A stretch of 64,000 nucleotides of DNA from Nemophila menziesii (taxonomy: Eukaryota > Streptophyta > Magnoliopsida > Boraginales > Hydrophyllaceae), in assembly GCA_029959085.1 (NCBI GenBank), contig JARWIR010000014.1:9160001-9224000 (forward strand), given 5' to 3'. Every line of letters starts with the position of its first letter. The stretch's first letter is position 1. Below are positions 48,440-59,496 of the stretch, one piece after another. The notes under the pieces were generated by a model, which was given only the letters and a program-made list of their open reading frames with translations, was not told where the DNA came from and did not search any database. Made by a program: the position numbers and the translations under genes.

Positions 48440-49505
48440 CTTTGCTCTTGACTGTTTCTCCAGATTCCTCACCGATTTTGAGATATAAGCTAGTTTGTGG
48501 TCGTAGATGCAGAAATTCAGATTTATGGCAGCTTTTCCTTTTCCATGTTTTTAGCTTTTACTTCCTTATCTTCAATTCCCATGTTTATATTCTTTCCTTT
48601 AGCTCTTGGAAACAACTTGGACTCTAATTAATTACCATATATCTCTAAAGCTTCACAATAAATAAATAATTAAACTCAATATGCTCTAAAAATAATAAAT
48701 AATTAATTCAAGACACAAAATAGGAAAGTGTACTAAATCATGTGAAAATCGACCTATAAACTATTAAATACAACTAAAATGATGTCTCCAAGATAGATTA
48801 AATCATCACAAATACGGAGACATCAATGTTGACTCGACGAAAATCAGATTGCTTTTTCTTGTTGAAAAACATGTCATACCGCTTTACGGGAAAGCATGTT
48901 CAGTGGTAGAACAAAGTAAGACGTATACTTAAGAATCTCGTACGACTAGATTTTTGTACGAGGGTGAATCTATTCTCAAATTTCTATGAAATATGACTTT
49001 TTTTTAATTTCTCTACTCATCTATTCGTTATAACATTCAATGTTCGTAGGTTTGGTTTTGGTTCCATATCCCTACAATTATGATCTCATCATCGATAACA
49101 AGTCTTTGATCTATTAAAGGTCCAAACATGTACACAAAACACATAAAATAACACAAAATACAATAATTTCTCTTCAAGAACCAAAAAGAACAAAAAAATA
49201 TACAGAGGCATAATTAGTGAGATATAATCGGAAAGATATCTAAAATGATACGCAAACACATATAGTATTTTTTCAGTATTATCAGTTTTTGGGAAGTGTA
49301 CTCTTCCGCAAGAGTATTAGTTAAATTCATCCAAAAAATAAATAAAAATATGAGTATTATGTAAAGAAAGTTGTTATTTTAGGATTTTGACGACTATCAC
49401 TTATAATCACATAATTTGTCAAACAAAAAAAAAATATTTTGATTTTCATACTTTCTAAGAAACTTAACACTTTCAACTATTTTGCTTAACATTTAATTTG
49501 TATAC

Positions 49506-51031
49506 TGATGTCTCCTCATTTGTCATAGATTTATATTAGGATGAGATATCTTTTTTAGTGATTTAGAAGTCATAATAGTCGATTTTCTTGAGAAATAGTG
49601 CACTTCCTATTTTGAGTCTTCATTTAGTGAATTATTATTTTTAGAGCATATTGGGTTTAATTGTTTATTTAGTGTGAAGCTTTAAAGATAATTATGGAGA
49701 TTATTTAGAGTCCAAGTCAAAGACTACAAGATATTAAAAGAGATTAGCATGGTAATTGGAGATAAGGAAACAAAAGCTAAAAATACGGAAAAGGAAAAGC
49801 TGCCTTAATCTGAATTTCTGCAGCTACGCCTAAAGAAGTGGTGATAACTCCAAAACCAAGCCGATTTTGGAAGATTCCTTTCATAGGGACGTAGATAATT
49901 CTGTGAGGATTCTTTTGGTATATTGTGGAGCAAAAACCGACCAATAACGAAGACGATATGATCAAAACAAGTCAGCAGTAATTATCTTTATTTCCATACA
50001 AATTTGAGTTGGGCTTGGAGTCCATTACTTCGCTTCTCCCTCAAGAAAACGAATTAGGTCTTCTAAACACCTAAAATACACCCTTATATCACTTGTAAAT
50101 CATCCTTGCCTCATAGTAATTAGTTCTTAAGGTTTTATTCTTCCAGTTTATTGTAGAGAGCAAGATGATGTCTTTTGTAATTTCTTCTAGTTTATTTCCA
50201 TCAGGTATGAACTAAACTCCCCATAGCTTTGGTTTTGCATCATGTATAAACTATGAATTTTAATTCTTCTATCTAAGTTTCTTTGGGAATTACATGTTTT
50301 AATCTGATATTAGCTACTTATCTTTATATTTGTTTATGTGTTTTGATTTATTGTTTGTCCTAGAACTGATCACTTTAGGCTTTCTTAATAGTAATTAGAT
50401 GGTCACCTTAACTGGGTGTCTAATTATTGAAACACCACATAACGTCTAGTGTCGATATTAGTCCTGAAAAACTGATTCTAACTAGATAGTCATTAGGGTA
50501 TAATTTAATCACCATATCACCAATTGTAGGAATTGTTTGCTTAGGGCCTTGGTAGCGCTTGATAACCCTATTTAAAACAGCCTCTTGGTTGTGTCGTAGC
50601 CCCCTTAGTCGCTCTCAAGGTCTAAGGAATGGGAATTTAGAATCCCTACTAAGTATACAAAAGCTAATATTCTCCCTTATTAACTAGATCTAATAGAAAG
50701 AATTAGAAGGATTAGTGCATACTAGCAAAACCTAAGATATATTTCTCATCTCATATTCTTCGTATTTTACTTTATTGTCTTTTAATTTTCTTAGTTTAAT
50801 TAATTTCGAATTTCTTATCTCTTTTATTTTCTGTCTTTAATTAATTATTGCGTACTCGTTATTGCTACCCATTCGTATAACACACTTAAGTCCCTGAGAA
50901 CGAACTCAACTTATCAACTAAAACTTGCATACGTCCTGTAATACTTGTAGTACTATGCCTGTCTAGGGTGAGAGTGCGTAGTTTTCTAGACTTTATTTTA
51001 TCATATTTTTATCACACCCTAGGCGACACCA
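49506..51031 (+). mobile_element. Solo LTR of the element 4 family
   Basis: A lone 1526-bp LTR starts TGATGTCTCC and ends GGCGACACCA, with a perfect TATAC duplication at 49501-49505 and 51032-51036. Copy 1 near 2045 shows the empty site. It matches the LTR of element 4 in opposite orientation. It most likely arose by recombination between the two LTRs of a complete insertion. Confidence 0.92.
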
Positions 51032-51333
51032 TATACACTTCTTCTTATCACAATTGAATACTTTTTTCCATAGACAAAAAAAAGATGGTGGATAAAATTA
51101 AAAATATTAACCAGTTCTTAAAAACTACCAATGTCTCTTTTTTAGTAAGTTAAATATTTTATATTTTAAAAAGTAATAGAACAAAAAAAAGCTCCGAAAA
51201 TTTTCGAGGCCCTAAATATCCAAAACCAATGTAACTGCCTGCTGAGATGGCTTATTTGCTTTAAGACTCGTCGGGTGGCTCCCTGCCGCCTGAACAAGCA
51301 TGTTCCACACCGATGAACGCCTGTGATATTATT

Positions 51334-51850
51334 ATGGAAGAGCAAGAAAATGAATAATTTCCTTACCTTCACGCTGCAGTTGAACTAACATGACAAGGAA
51401 AATGGCCAAGGTCTATCACTGATAAGGAACATCGCTTTACTAACAATAGAAGCCCTCCTCCGGTCGGGGCTGCAGTGATAACCGCGATAGCGAGACAAGG
51501 TACACAGGTACTAAACAATCATGTTGCACTACTAGTGAAACATGGGGGTCTGAAACTTGGCAAATAGTAAGGCTCTTTAACCAGAAATAATGTGGTGATT
51601 CTTGTACTCATTGACAAAGAGAAGCCTGGAGCAAGTAATGTTGTGGGAGAGGAAGAGTTTACTGAGATGAAAGAGTTGGTAAAGGATGATGCGGCAGATG
51701 AAAATGAAAATATTATGACAGTATTTCGAACTCCGAATCAAATTCTGGAGGGAATTAGATTATGGAGGAATACTGCGGTGGTGAGGTTATTGTGACAATT
51801 GGTAGGCTTCACATACCTCTCTACTAAGTTGCGGCCAATATAACTAGAGT
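51334..51850 (+). pseudogene. LINE ORF1 relic in repeat copy 2
   Basis: Starting near the ATG at 51334, the frame is interrupted around 51380 and 51570 and open again at 51592-51795. The last part shares EFTEMKELV and IRLWRNTAVVRLL with the minus-strand relic at 1238-1489. A stop replaces the codon after VVRLL. The zinc knuckle part is absent because sequence of an LTR element begins soon after. Confidence 0.65.
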
Positions 51851-51914
51851 TAGTAGACGTGGGGCATGGCTACTATATGGTGATATTCGCGGAGATTAGA
51901 TATGATGTTTATGA

Positions 51915-54256
51915 GCTTCTTTTTTTGTATGCTTCGAGTACTTGCATGAAAACACACATTGATAGTAAAGAAAACATTAGTTAGCAATGCGATAGAAAGT
52001 ATGTTCGATCTCAGGGAGCCATGAGTGGTGTGTAGGCCATGATAACCAAGCTAGTTGTTAAAACCATTTAATGAACGTGCTAAAGGTAAGAGAATGACGA
52101 AAATACATAGTTTAGAATGTGATTAAGGTGGTTCTTTCATAATCCCTTTGTTGCCTTTTAGCTTGTTGTCCATTTATTTTATTATATATCCTTCTCAGCC
52201 CATTCTAGCCTTTCTTAAGCCTTTTTATTATCCATATTATAGGTCATATCCCTTTAGATTATAGGACTTTTCTATATGACCCGTACACTTACGGCATGTG
52301 GATCCTTTACTTTTATTGCATTATATTCTAACACACCAGGACCCACCAAGTTTTTATGTGATTTACTATTTTTTAGAGAAATTTGAAATTTCAAAATTTT
52401 TAAGAGATGGATTAGATGTCATGTGTGTTTAATAGCTTGAAAGCATAAGCTTAGTAAGTTAATGATAGAAAGTACTATGTTTACGAGCTACTTTATTTTG
52501 TATGCTTCGAGTATTTGTAGGAAAACACACATTGATAGTAAATAAAGGATTAGTTAGCAATGCGATAGAAAGTATGTTCGATCTCTGGGAGCCATGAATG
52601 GTGTGTAGGCTGTGAGATCCAAGCTAGTTGATAAAACCATTTAATGAACGTGCTAAATGCAAGAGAATGACGAAATTACATAGTTTAGAAAGTGATTAAG
52701 TTGGGTCTTACATAAGCCCCTTGTTTCCTTTTTAGCTTGTTGTCCATTTATTATACTATATATCCTTCTCAGCCCCTTCTAGCCTTTTTAAAGCCCTTTT
52801 ATTAGCCACATTATATAAAATATCCCTTTAGATTATAGGACTTTTCCATATTATTACATGAAATTTTCTAAGTAGTTGCTTTGAGTTTATTCTATATATT
52901 CTGCTATCTTCTTTTCCCATGTGCTTAATAGACTTAGATGATATTTTAGAAACTTCCCTATGTTCTTATTTATTAATTGTATCGGGACGATACAAGTTTG
53001 AGTTTGGGGTCTTGATATCTCCCTTTTTGTTCTAAATAAAATCCCTTAGGAGACATCATTTTATGTAGAAAATGGTCTTTTTATATTGACTTTTGTGCTT
53101 AATTCGTAATATTCCTATTTCTTGTCTTGATTTGATGTATTATTATTTTTATAGCACATTTGGTTAATTTGTGTGTTAATGTGAAGATTTAAATATATAT
53201 AGAAATAAATTAGATTCCAAATAAATTCTAAGAAGATAAGGAAAGAAGATCTTCAAGAAATCAGGAGATAGAAGAAGGAAAAGATAAACTAGGAAAGGAA
53301 AAGATGTCAAATAAATCTGAATTTCACCAGCTACGTCCATTAAATTTATCATAACTCAAGATTGGCTTCGAATTTGGAAGAATAGTATGTAGCTAAAGTG
53401 TAGAGCTTTCTGAGACGATTAGTTTCAATATAAAGAACGCGTCAATCCGGGTTGAAACGAAAAGTTACAGCCAAAATAAGACAAAAACAGTTTCTTTCCT
53501 TTTCTATCTTTTAGAGTTACGAATTTGAGTTGGGCTTGGACTCTTTTACTTGACCCCTACTCCAAGATTTTGACCTAACACCTATATATATATCAATTCT
53601 AAACCTTATAAAATCATCCCTTGGCTGCATAAGCTTAATACGTACATAAATTATTATAGAAGCAATCAGGAGGATCTAGAGGAGGAAGAAGTAAGAGCTA
53701 GAGCTTAACTACATCAATTCAACACTTCTTCATCTTAATTCTTTGGATAAATTAGTATTAGCTCTATTTTTCCTATGAGGTATTTCTAAACTATTTATTC
53801 AAGAGTCTTAGTATGCATAATTTCTCTTTAGGATTATAATTATAACCATTGATAATTGTTTTTTTGTTTTAATTTGAATATGGGATTTTAGTATTTAATT
53901 GAATTGGTTCTTAATTTCCATTGACTATATTATAGTGCTTTTTTAATATCATTGTCATCACGAATCATGGGTAGGTTTTAGTAATTAAGCTATGCACTAG
54001 TGACGGTGATCACCTTGACAGGGGGTTTAATTACAGAACTAGAATATACTTCACTGTTTATCCTTGTAATTAAGACAATTAAAACTATCTATTCTAATAT
54101 TGAATATGAACTTAGAATAACTACTGAAATCCCTGTGGAGACGATTTTCCCATATTTACTTATCTATCACTTGGAACTACCCGTACACTTGTGGTCTATG
54201 GACCCTTTATTCCATTACTTTTATTGCATTATTTCATATCACACTAGGACCTACCA
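51915..54256 (+). mobile_element. Scrambled deletion derivative of an Athila-like element
   Basis: The 3' LTR is 53013-54256 (TGATATCTCC to CCTACCA), preceded by the tract GAGTTTGGGGTCT. Upstream are two diverged copies of the same internal 3' region: 51915-52275 and about 52480-52850. Between them lies the last ~80 bp of an LTR (52276-52356) and the AGTTTTT that normally precedes the primer site. All coding sequence is gone. The internal copies match element 4 at 62340-62710 in reverse. Confidence 0.75.
53013..54256 (+). repeat. LTR of the deletion derivative
   Basis: 1244 bp, starting TG and ending CA. Its last 75 bp pair with 52282-52356. It is shorter and more diverged than the other Athila-like LTRs here. 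Confidence 0.75.
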
Positions 54257-54299
54257 AGCAGTGGGTCAATCTGGTTGCGAACCATAGGCTTTTACGGAA

Positions 54300-57050
54300 A
54301 TTTACGTGCGTACTTATCACAAGGAAATAGAGGAGTTATTGAATGTGCTATATCATGCATTTCATAACTTAAATATACCTTGGTTAGAGGCAGTGATTTC
54401 AGCTAGATAGGGAAGAAGGAAGATAAAAAGGAGGACTTGTGGGTGTGTCGAGACGCATGGAAAGATTTGAAGAGTGGAGACAGAGTTGTGGGTAATTGAC
54501 TTGGGTTTGATAGGACCACACTACACATGGTGTGATTTTTGTAATAAGGGTCAACGTATTATGAAGATATTGGATAGGTCGTATGGGAATTTGGAAAGGC
54601 AAACACTTTTCCCTAATGCTCGAGTTGTACATATAGCTCGGATACATTCAAATCACATGCCGGTTTTTATACGAATATTTCCTTTTCTAAAATCGGGATA
54701 CTGATGTCTCCTCATTTGTGATAATAAAATCTATTTCCGAGACATCATTTTAGGCGTATTTATTAGTATATAGGTCGATTTTTGCATGATTTAGTATACT
54801 TTCCTATTTTGGGTCTTGAATTGATTATTTATAATTTTTAGAGCATATTGGGTTTAATTATTTATTTAGTGTGAAGCTTTAGAGATATATTGTAATTAAT
54901 TAGAGTCCAAGTTGGTTCCAAGAGCTAAAGGAAAGAAGATAAACATGGAAATTGAAGATAAGGAAACAAAAGCTAAAAATATAGAAAAGGAAAAGCTGCC
55001 TTAAATCTGAATTCCAGCATCTACGACCACAAATCAGCTTATATCTCAAAACTGGTGAGGAATCTGGAGAAACAGTCAAGAACAAAGTTAAATATCTTTC
55101 CGAGACGATAAATTGCGACTACTCATACGCGTCAAACGGATAAGAATTGAAGCTGTTAGGACCAAAACAAAAACGGGGCTGATTCCATATTTTTGGGCTA
55201 CGAATTTGAGTTGGGCTAGGAGTCCAATACTTACCTTCTCCTTCAAGAAAACGGTTAGGTCAACCTATACACTATAAATACAGCCTCTTAACATTAGAAA
55301 ATCATCATTGGCAAAACCTTAAGCAATGAGGAAGCTTACAACACAAGAAAAGAAGTCTGGAAGGAGCTGTTCATCAATAATGTCATCTTCAACCTTTGAA
55401 TTTGTAATTTATATATTTTCTTCCATTAGTATGAACTAAATTTCTATTAGCTTGAGTTTTAGCATATATTTATGAACCCTATTTTTGGTTGACATCTATC
55501 TAATTTGGGAATTCTATGTTTTAAATTGAATTATTGTTTTTATTCTCTGTTTATGTGTTTGAATTTATATTTTGTGTTCTTGTGGATCGCGACCATATAG
55601 AATTACAATCATAGTAGTTAGGTCACCATTGACAACGGTGTTTAGTTACAAGTTTAGCACATAACGTCTAGTGTACGGTTTAGATCTGACAAATCAACCT
55701 AACTAGATAATCACCATGGTTTAGTGTATTGCTATTTAACCAATTGCAGGAACGGTTTGCTTAGGTCTCCTTATTGACACAGGTAAACCATATTTAAAAC
55801 TACCTAGCGCAATTGGAACCGATTATTGAAATACTACATAATTCACCCTTACATGTTTAGAACGGCAAAACTAGTGGGGATTACATGCTATTTACTCAAG
55901 CTAAACTCTCATACTAACTTCTTCTCTTGCATTTAATTTTTTGTCGTTACTTTATTAGTTTAATTTAGTTAATCGAAAACCAAATAAAAATCTATTTGTC
56001 TTTTATTTGTCTGCGTTTTATTTGTTCTAGCTTTTTATATTTGCACTTGATTATTGCATAAGATTCTCATAACCTTCGTAGTCTCTGCGGAATGAATCTT
56101 ACTTATTTAATAAAACTTGCATACGATCTGTATACTTGCAGAACCGTGCTAGACTAGGGTGATTATTTGCACTTTATTTACATCATATTTATCACACCCT
56201 AGTCGACACCAGATCAACTCCCGTAGATTTTGATTTTAAGCGACGTGGTGCATCCACAATTATTTCCAAGGATTTGTAAATGAGAAATGGGATGACGTAA
56301 GAATTGGAATTGGACCATGATTTGAATAAATTTTGAAACAACTAACTAGATTGAAAGTGGATAGCTTTGAGGACATCAATCGGAGGAAGAGGTTTTTTGA
56401 AGCGAGACTTAGATGTATTCAAGAAGCCCTACAAGTCCCATAAAATTTATCTCGTTGCTGGTTGTGTAACCGTTTAATGAATTAATGTGATAGTGTGTTA
56501 TAATATGAGAAGAGAATGTTTATTCAGAAATTGAAAAAAGAATGGATCTCGTCGGCTAAGCAAAATATATGATTTTATCACCTTCCTTAAAATTATAAGG
56601 AAGAAGATGGCTAAATGTGTAAAATTTCGGAATGGAAATAATGAGTGGATTGAAGGAGATGAAGAGTTGAAAGATTTGGTTTGGGTTTATTTCGAGTAGT
56701 TTTATGAAGCACATGGGGATGTTAAGTGGATTTTACTATTTATAGTGTCATTTACTTAAGTAAAAATTTAGTTTATCATGAATCAAAGCATGTTGATGAA
56801 AATTTTAATTTTGTTAAAAAACGGCTTTCTTCTAAAGCACTAAAATTGTGTAAAAATTCCAATTCAGGATAATCCAGCAAATATGAGAGCAAAAATCTTG
56901 ATTGTTAGCAAATATTGAGTAAGGTATTTATTCTGTTTTACATGTTAAGTAAACTATGGAAGAAGCTTGAATTCACTATGAATAGTGGAAAATATTGACG
57001 ATGAAGATGTGTTATAGGACGGTAGAGGGTAATCAGACTTTAAGGTGGAG
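54300..57050 (+). pseudogene. LINE ORF2 relic (endonuclease and linker), split by a solo LTR
   Basis: 54474-54701 keeps an endonuclease C-terminal part: DLGLIGPHYTWCDF, KILDRSYGN and LFPNARVVHIARIHSNH, the last in the place of the SDH motif. After the solo LTR the relic continues from 56212 with segments like DSFEDINRRKRFFEARL and RCIQEALQVP, typical of the linker between endonuclease and reverse transcriptase. No reverse-transcriptase motif survives. It may continue the LINE whose ORF1 is at 51334-51850, now separated by the LTR derivative. Confidence 0.65.
54702..56211 (+). mobile_element. Solo LTR related to element 1/element 4 LTRs
   Basis: A 1510-bp LTR from TGATGTCTCC to GTCGACACCA without internal sequence. 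The flanks read GATAC on the left and GATCA on the right, so the target duplication is imperfect or decayed. It interrupts a LINE relic. A 61-codon antisense frame (54900-55085) resembles those at 25391 and 48442. Confidence 0.85.
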
Positions 57051-57052
57051 AT

Positions 57053-57430
57053 TGTTGAATATAAAGTTAAATTAAGACTTCTTATATGGGGTCATGTATT
57101 AAGTATGTTAATTTGTTTGGGCTTCTTTATTCTAATGGGCTGAGTCGATGTATTATGTGTATTAGTTGTGTTATTTAATTCCACCTCATTTAAATTAAAC
57201 ATGAGTTTTTTATTTATGGACGTACATGGCACATCTATACGCGTTGATCTTATTCCAATTTGGAGGAGCAAGATTATAAACCTACAATGCCCATATATAT
57301 ATATATATACACACTATTTCTTCACATTTGGTCAGACTTGGACTTTTAGTTTTTTAGCTCTTCCTTCATTCCTCTCTCTCTAGAACTAAGATTTCTGATT
57401 CAAATCTTAGGTTTCTTCTATTATTACAAT
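57053..57430 (+). repeat. Possible copia-type LTR fragment
   Basis: AAGGTGGAGATT followed by TGTTGAATATAAAG looks like a copia polypurine tract joined to an LTR start. A stretch ending ATTACA near 57430 could be the LTR end. No second LTR or coding sequence accompanies it, and no duplication was established. Confidence 0.4.
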
Positions 57431-57449
57431 AGAATTAGATAAAGAAAGT

Positions 57450-57690
57450 TGGTATTCTATGGAAATCACCTAATTTATCAAAATAAAAATATTATTTTTA
57501 ATTTTAATTTTTTTCTAAGAAACTCAACACTTTCAACTGGAGTTATTTTGCATAAACATCTTATTCTTACAACTGAATACTTTTTCTCCATGAACAAAAA
57601 AGAGAAGGTAAAAAAATTTAAGGAGAAAAAAATACCAGTCTCAGCTTTGTGAAGGTAGCTGTTTTAATAAGGTAATATTTTGTAGGTTAA
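57450..57690 (+). repeat. Large degenerate repeat, copy 4 (short)
   Basis: The segment with CTAAGAAACTCAACACTTTCAAC-like wording and the following ~150 bp match 49390-49500 and 51040-51110 of copy 2. Only this short part of the unit is present. Confidence 0.6.
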
Positions 57691-57935
57691 CTACTAGTTT
57701 AATTTTCTGTAACAAGTTGATTTATAATTTGAGATCAGAGATAACATGTTATCAATTTGATTTTTTTCTCAAGTAATTAAAATTTTAGTTTTTATTATGT
57801 TTGTTAACCCTAGATTTTAACAACGGGGTATTAGGTTGAAAGAGATTTATTTTTAATTTAAATGTTTAACTTTATTTCTTTAGATCTCTTTTAATAAATT
57901 GAAGTTTAATTGATTGTAATTAGTATTATTTATAG

Positions 57936-57938
<3 letters not shown>

Positions 57939-57978
<40 letters not shown>
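57939..57978. repeat. (TA)n microsatellite
   Basis: About 19 TA dinucleotides; a shorter run of ~9 lies at 57293-57310. Confidence 0.9.
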
Positions 57979-57980
<2 letters not shown>

Positions 57981-58636
57981 ACAGGAAATATTTATAGATT
58001 TTATATAGAGTTATGTATATAATTGACTGGAAAGGTCGTTGACCATGTCATTTCAGCAAAGAAGAATAATCTGTGTTATGCTCTCAGTAAGTTTTATCTT
58101 TTTATATTAATTTTATGTCAGATCATAAGTAGATCAAATTAATGGTAGATTTCAGATTATCTAATTATTGAGAAAGATAATTACTTTATTTTCTAATTAA
58201 TTATTTACATAAGCCTACTTTGGATATAATAAGTCACCGTTTGAGCTACTATATGGATATAGTACTCCAGATTATCCATTACTAATATTATTTTGGTATT
58301 TATGCTTCCCATAGTTAGAGCCTTATATGTATATAATACTTTCGAACTACAAAACTTGTCTTTGACTTTTTTCCGGTTATTGTCCATATTCTAAGGACTA
58401 TAAATATTTTCATCTCTCTATCAAGAGAGTGCATATCTCTAGGCATGTCAATTTTAATGAGAGTATTATTTCTTTCTCCAAAAATCTCTCTAAACCTATT
58501 TCATCCATTGGTTTTGATTTATCTCCCAACTTCCACACTGTTCTCCTTCCACTTCTATTACAAATTATGTGTCTATGAACTTACTTTCCGGTAGCTCATC
58601 TTTGGAGTCTTCTACCTTAGAAAGAGCTTCTCCCCA
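57979..58636. other. Unclassified sequence left of element 4
   Basis: No element or gene is recognised. The last ~90 bp before the LTR contain a short Ser-rich open stretch that could be an exon or LINE ORF1 scrap, but nothing supports either. Confidence 0.35.
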
Positions 58637-59496
58637 TGGTGTCGCCCAGGGTGTGATAAAAATAAGATAAATATAAGTCAAGAAAACTACGCACTCTCAC
58701 CCTAGACAGGCACAATACTGCAAGTATTACAGGACATATGCAAGTTTTAGTTGATAAGTTGAGTTCGTTCTCAGGGACTTAGTGTGCTAGTCGAATGGGT
58801 AGTAATAACGAGTAAGAAGTAAATAATTAAAAGATAGAAAATTAAAGGAATAGATTTCGAAATAACTAATTAAACTAGGAAAAATAAAGACAATAAAATA
58901 AATACGAAGAATATGAGATGAGAAATATAGCTTAGGTTTTGCTAGTATGCACTAATCCTTCTAATTCTTTCTTTTAAATCTAGTTAATAAGGGAGAATAT
59001 TAGCTCTTGTATACGTAGTCAGGATTCTAAATTCCCATTCCTTAGACCTTGAGAGCGACTAAGGGGGCTACGGACACACCACGAGGCTGGTTCAAATAGG
59101 GTTATCAAGCGCCACCAAGGCCCTAAGCAATCAATTTCCATATATGGTGATAGTGATTAAATTATACGCTAATGACTATCTAGTTAGAATCAGTTTTGTT
59201 AGGACTAATATCGACACTAGACGTTATGTGGTTATTCAATAATTAGACACCCAGCTAAGGTGACCATCTAATTACTATTAAGAAAGCCTAAAGTGATCAG
59301 TTCTAGGACAGGCAATAAATCAAAACACATAAACAAATATAAAGGTAAGAAGCTAATATCAGATTAAAACATGTAATTCCCAAAGAAACTTAGATAGAAA
59401 GAAATTAGAATTCATAGATTATACATGATGCAAAACCCAAGCTATGGGAAGTTTAGTTCATACCTGAAGGAAATAAACTAAAAGAAATAATAAAAG

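Larger units (their letters stand above)
24303..48825 (-). mobile_element. Element 1: Athila-like Ty3/gypsy retrotransposon lacking pol, host of nested insertions
   Basis: The outer ends are TGGTGTAGCC and GAGACATCA on the plus strand, flanked by a perfect ATGTT duplication (24298-24302, 48826-48830). The element therefore reads on the minus strand from TGATGTCTCC. Element 2 is inserted at 26179-38969 and a LINE at 44146-48439. Without them about 7.5 kb remain, too short for this family. A gag remnant, a spacer and a third ORF survive, but protease, reverse transcriptase and integrase are gone. The polypurine tract reads AGTTGGGGGTCT next to the 3' LTR (25775-25790). The two LTRs differ by about 3% over the part I compared. 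Confidence 0.92.
43137..48825 (-). repeat. Element 1 5' LTR, split by a LINE
   Basis: 43137-44145 matches the left part of the LTR at 24303-25306, and 48440-48825 matches 25389-25774. The ~80 bp between (25307-25386 in the intact copy) are missing and the LINE lies in their place. The right end carries the ATGTT duplication. Confidence 0.9.
19880..51857 (+). repeat. Large degenerate repeat, copy 2 (split by insertions)
   Basis: The unit occupies 19880-24302, 48831-49505 and 51032-51857. Element 1 (24303-48825) and a solo LTR (49506-51031) split it, and both have target duplications that close the gaps exactly. It is inverted relative to copy 1 at 1240-13656. It ends in a LINE ORF1 relic, after which other LINE and LTR pieces follow. 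Confidence 0.7.
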
